Positions 5,964 through 6,661 of a DNA stretch of 6,661 nucleotides are shown here, piece by piece. Below the pieces are notes generated by a model. It worked only from the letters and a program-made list of their open reading frames with translations, ran no database searches and was not told the DNA's origin. Within the stretch, counting starts at the first letter, position 1. Every line of letters begins with the position of its first letter. This stretch comes from Actinomycetota bacterium (GTDB lineage: Bacteria > Actinomycetota > Thermoleophilia > Gaiellales > Gaiellaceae). The position numbers and the translations under genes were made by a program. The stretch spans positions 1-6,661 of the forward strand of contig JACDCN010000118.1 in NCBI GenBank assembly GCA_013817555.1. The letters run 5' to 3'.

Positions 5964-6661
5964 CTACAAGCCGAGGAGCCGCGCGATCACCATGCGCTGC
6001 ACCTCGTTCGTGCCCTCACCGATCTCGAGGATCTTCTGGTCTCGATAGAAGCGCGAGATCGCGGCCTCCTCCATGTAGCCGAAGCCGCCGTGGATCTGGA
6101 GCGCGGCGTCGACCACGCGGTTCGAAAGCTCGCCCGTATAGAGCTTCGCCATCGCCGCCTCGCGCGCGAAGTCGCGGCCCCGATCCTTCAGCCAGGCGGC
6201 TTTCAGCACCAGCGCGCGGCCCGCCTCGATCTCGGTGGCCATGTCGGCGAGCTTGAACTGGATCGCCTGGAAGCGGGAGATGGGCTTCCCGAACTGCTCC
6301 CGCTCCTGCGCGTATGCGTAGGCAAGGTCGTACGCGCCCTGGGCGAGCCCGACTCCCATCGCCGCGACCGAGATCCGGCCTCCGTCGAGGATCTCGAGGA
6401 ACTGCTGGAAGCCGGCGCCGCGCTCGCCGAGGAGGTTTCCCTCCGGCACCGCGCAGTCCTCGAAGGAGAGCTCGCGGGTATCGGACGCCCTCCAGCCGAG
6501 CTTCTTCATCGGGGTGGAGATCGTGTATCCGGGCGCCCCGTTCTCGACGACGATGTTCGAGATCTCGTCGTCGCCGGTCCGGGCGGTGATGGCGACCCCC
6601 CAAGTGATGTCGGTGCCCGCGTTCGTGATGTAGAGCTTCGAGCCGTTGATCACCCAGGAGC
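5964..6661 (-). CDS. Acyl-CoA dehydrogenase, C-terminal part (N-terminus outside the window)
   Basis: FAD-dependent cytoplasmic enzyme that inserts the alpha,beta double bond into acyl-CoA thioesters and passes electrons to ETF. About 231 residues are present of a family norm near 380. The visible part begins in the middle beta-barrel domain (SWVINGSKLYITNA), continues through the GERGAGFQQFLEILDGGRIS segment and covers the C-terminal helical domain, with EQFGKPISRFQAIQFKLADM and the QIHGGFGY signature. The glutamate of GEGTNE near the C-terminus is at the catalytic-base position of short- and medium-chain dehydrogenases. The GTG at 6653 is an internal valine in a conserved motif and not a start; the frame runs off the window edge. 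Chain-length or branched-chain preference cannot be decided from this part. It is the first visible gene of a probable three-gene minus-strand transcript. Confidence 0.93.
   Translation of the reverse strand, partial: SWVINGSKLYITNAGTDITWGVAITARTGDDEISNIVVENGAPGYTISTPMKKLGWRASDTRELSFEDCAVPEGNLLGERGAGFQQFLEILDGGRISVAAMGVGLAQGAYDLAYAYAQEREQFGKPISRFQAIQFKLADMATEIEAGRALVLKAAWLKDRGRDFAREAAMAKLYTGELSNRVVDAALQIHGGFGYMEEAAISRFYRDQKILEIGEGTNEVQRMVIARLLGL

Noticed and set aside
6651..6653. GTG as start of the acyl-CoA dehydrogenase
   Set aside because: The codon is the valine of the conserved WVINGSK motif in the middle domain, so the real start is outside the window.

Overview
The window is GC-rich, with G or C strongly preferred at third codon positions. 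Starts are often GTG or TTG, and intergenic gaps are short. This suits a high-GC actinobacterium-like organism. A deep-branching group such as the Thermoleophilia is possible, but that is inference and no marker gene in the window fixes the taxonomy. Five complete protein genes and one partial gene fill most of it.

Left half, plus strand: an MFS exporter-type permease (83-1528) with a long cytoplasmic tail is followed by a 225-bp gap. That gap holds the most striking non-coding feature here, a ~179-bp imperfect palindrome (1548-1726). It has long outer inverted arms, a matched middle block and a perfect 11-bp inverted repeat at its exact centre. Next come meaB (1754-2716), the GTPase that protects methylmalonyl-CoA mutase, and a PLP-dependent threonine ammonia-lyase with an ACT domain (2709-3878). 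These two genes overlap by 8 bp. The pairing makes metabolic sense: threonine deamination gives 2-oxobutyrate, which can become propionyl-CoA and then enter the methylmalonyl-CoA mutase step that MeaB serves. The mutase itself is not in the window.

Middle: a tail-to-tail gap (3879-4015) carries two adjacent small palindromes. They may be a bidirectional terminator or a copy of a dispersed intergenic repeat.

Right half, minus strand, in transcription order: an acyl-CoA dehydrogenase (5964-6661, N-terminus beyond the window), a secreted and membrane-anchored YcnI/DUF1775-like protein with a probable N-terminal histidine after signal cleavage (5382-5930), and a CstB-like fusion of a persulfide-dioxygenase-type metallo-beta-lactamase fold with two rhodanese domains (4016-5353). 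Gaps of 33 and 28 bp suggest one transcript. Placing a putative copper-binding surface protein next to a persulfide-oxidising and sulfur-transfer enzyme is an unusual combination and worth checking for conservation.

No CRISPR array, tRNA, rRNA, transposase or defence system was seen. The best candidates for something undescribed are the palindromic element and the YcnI-like/CstB-like gene pair.
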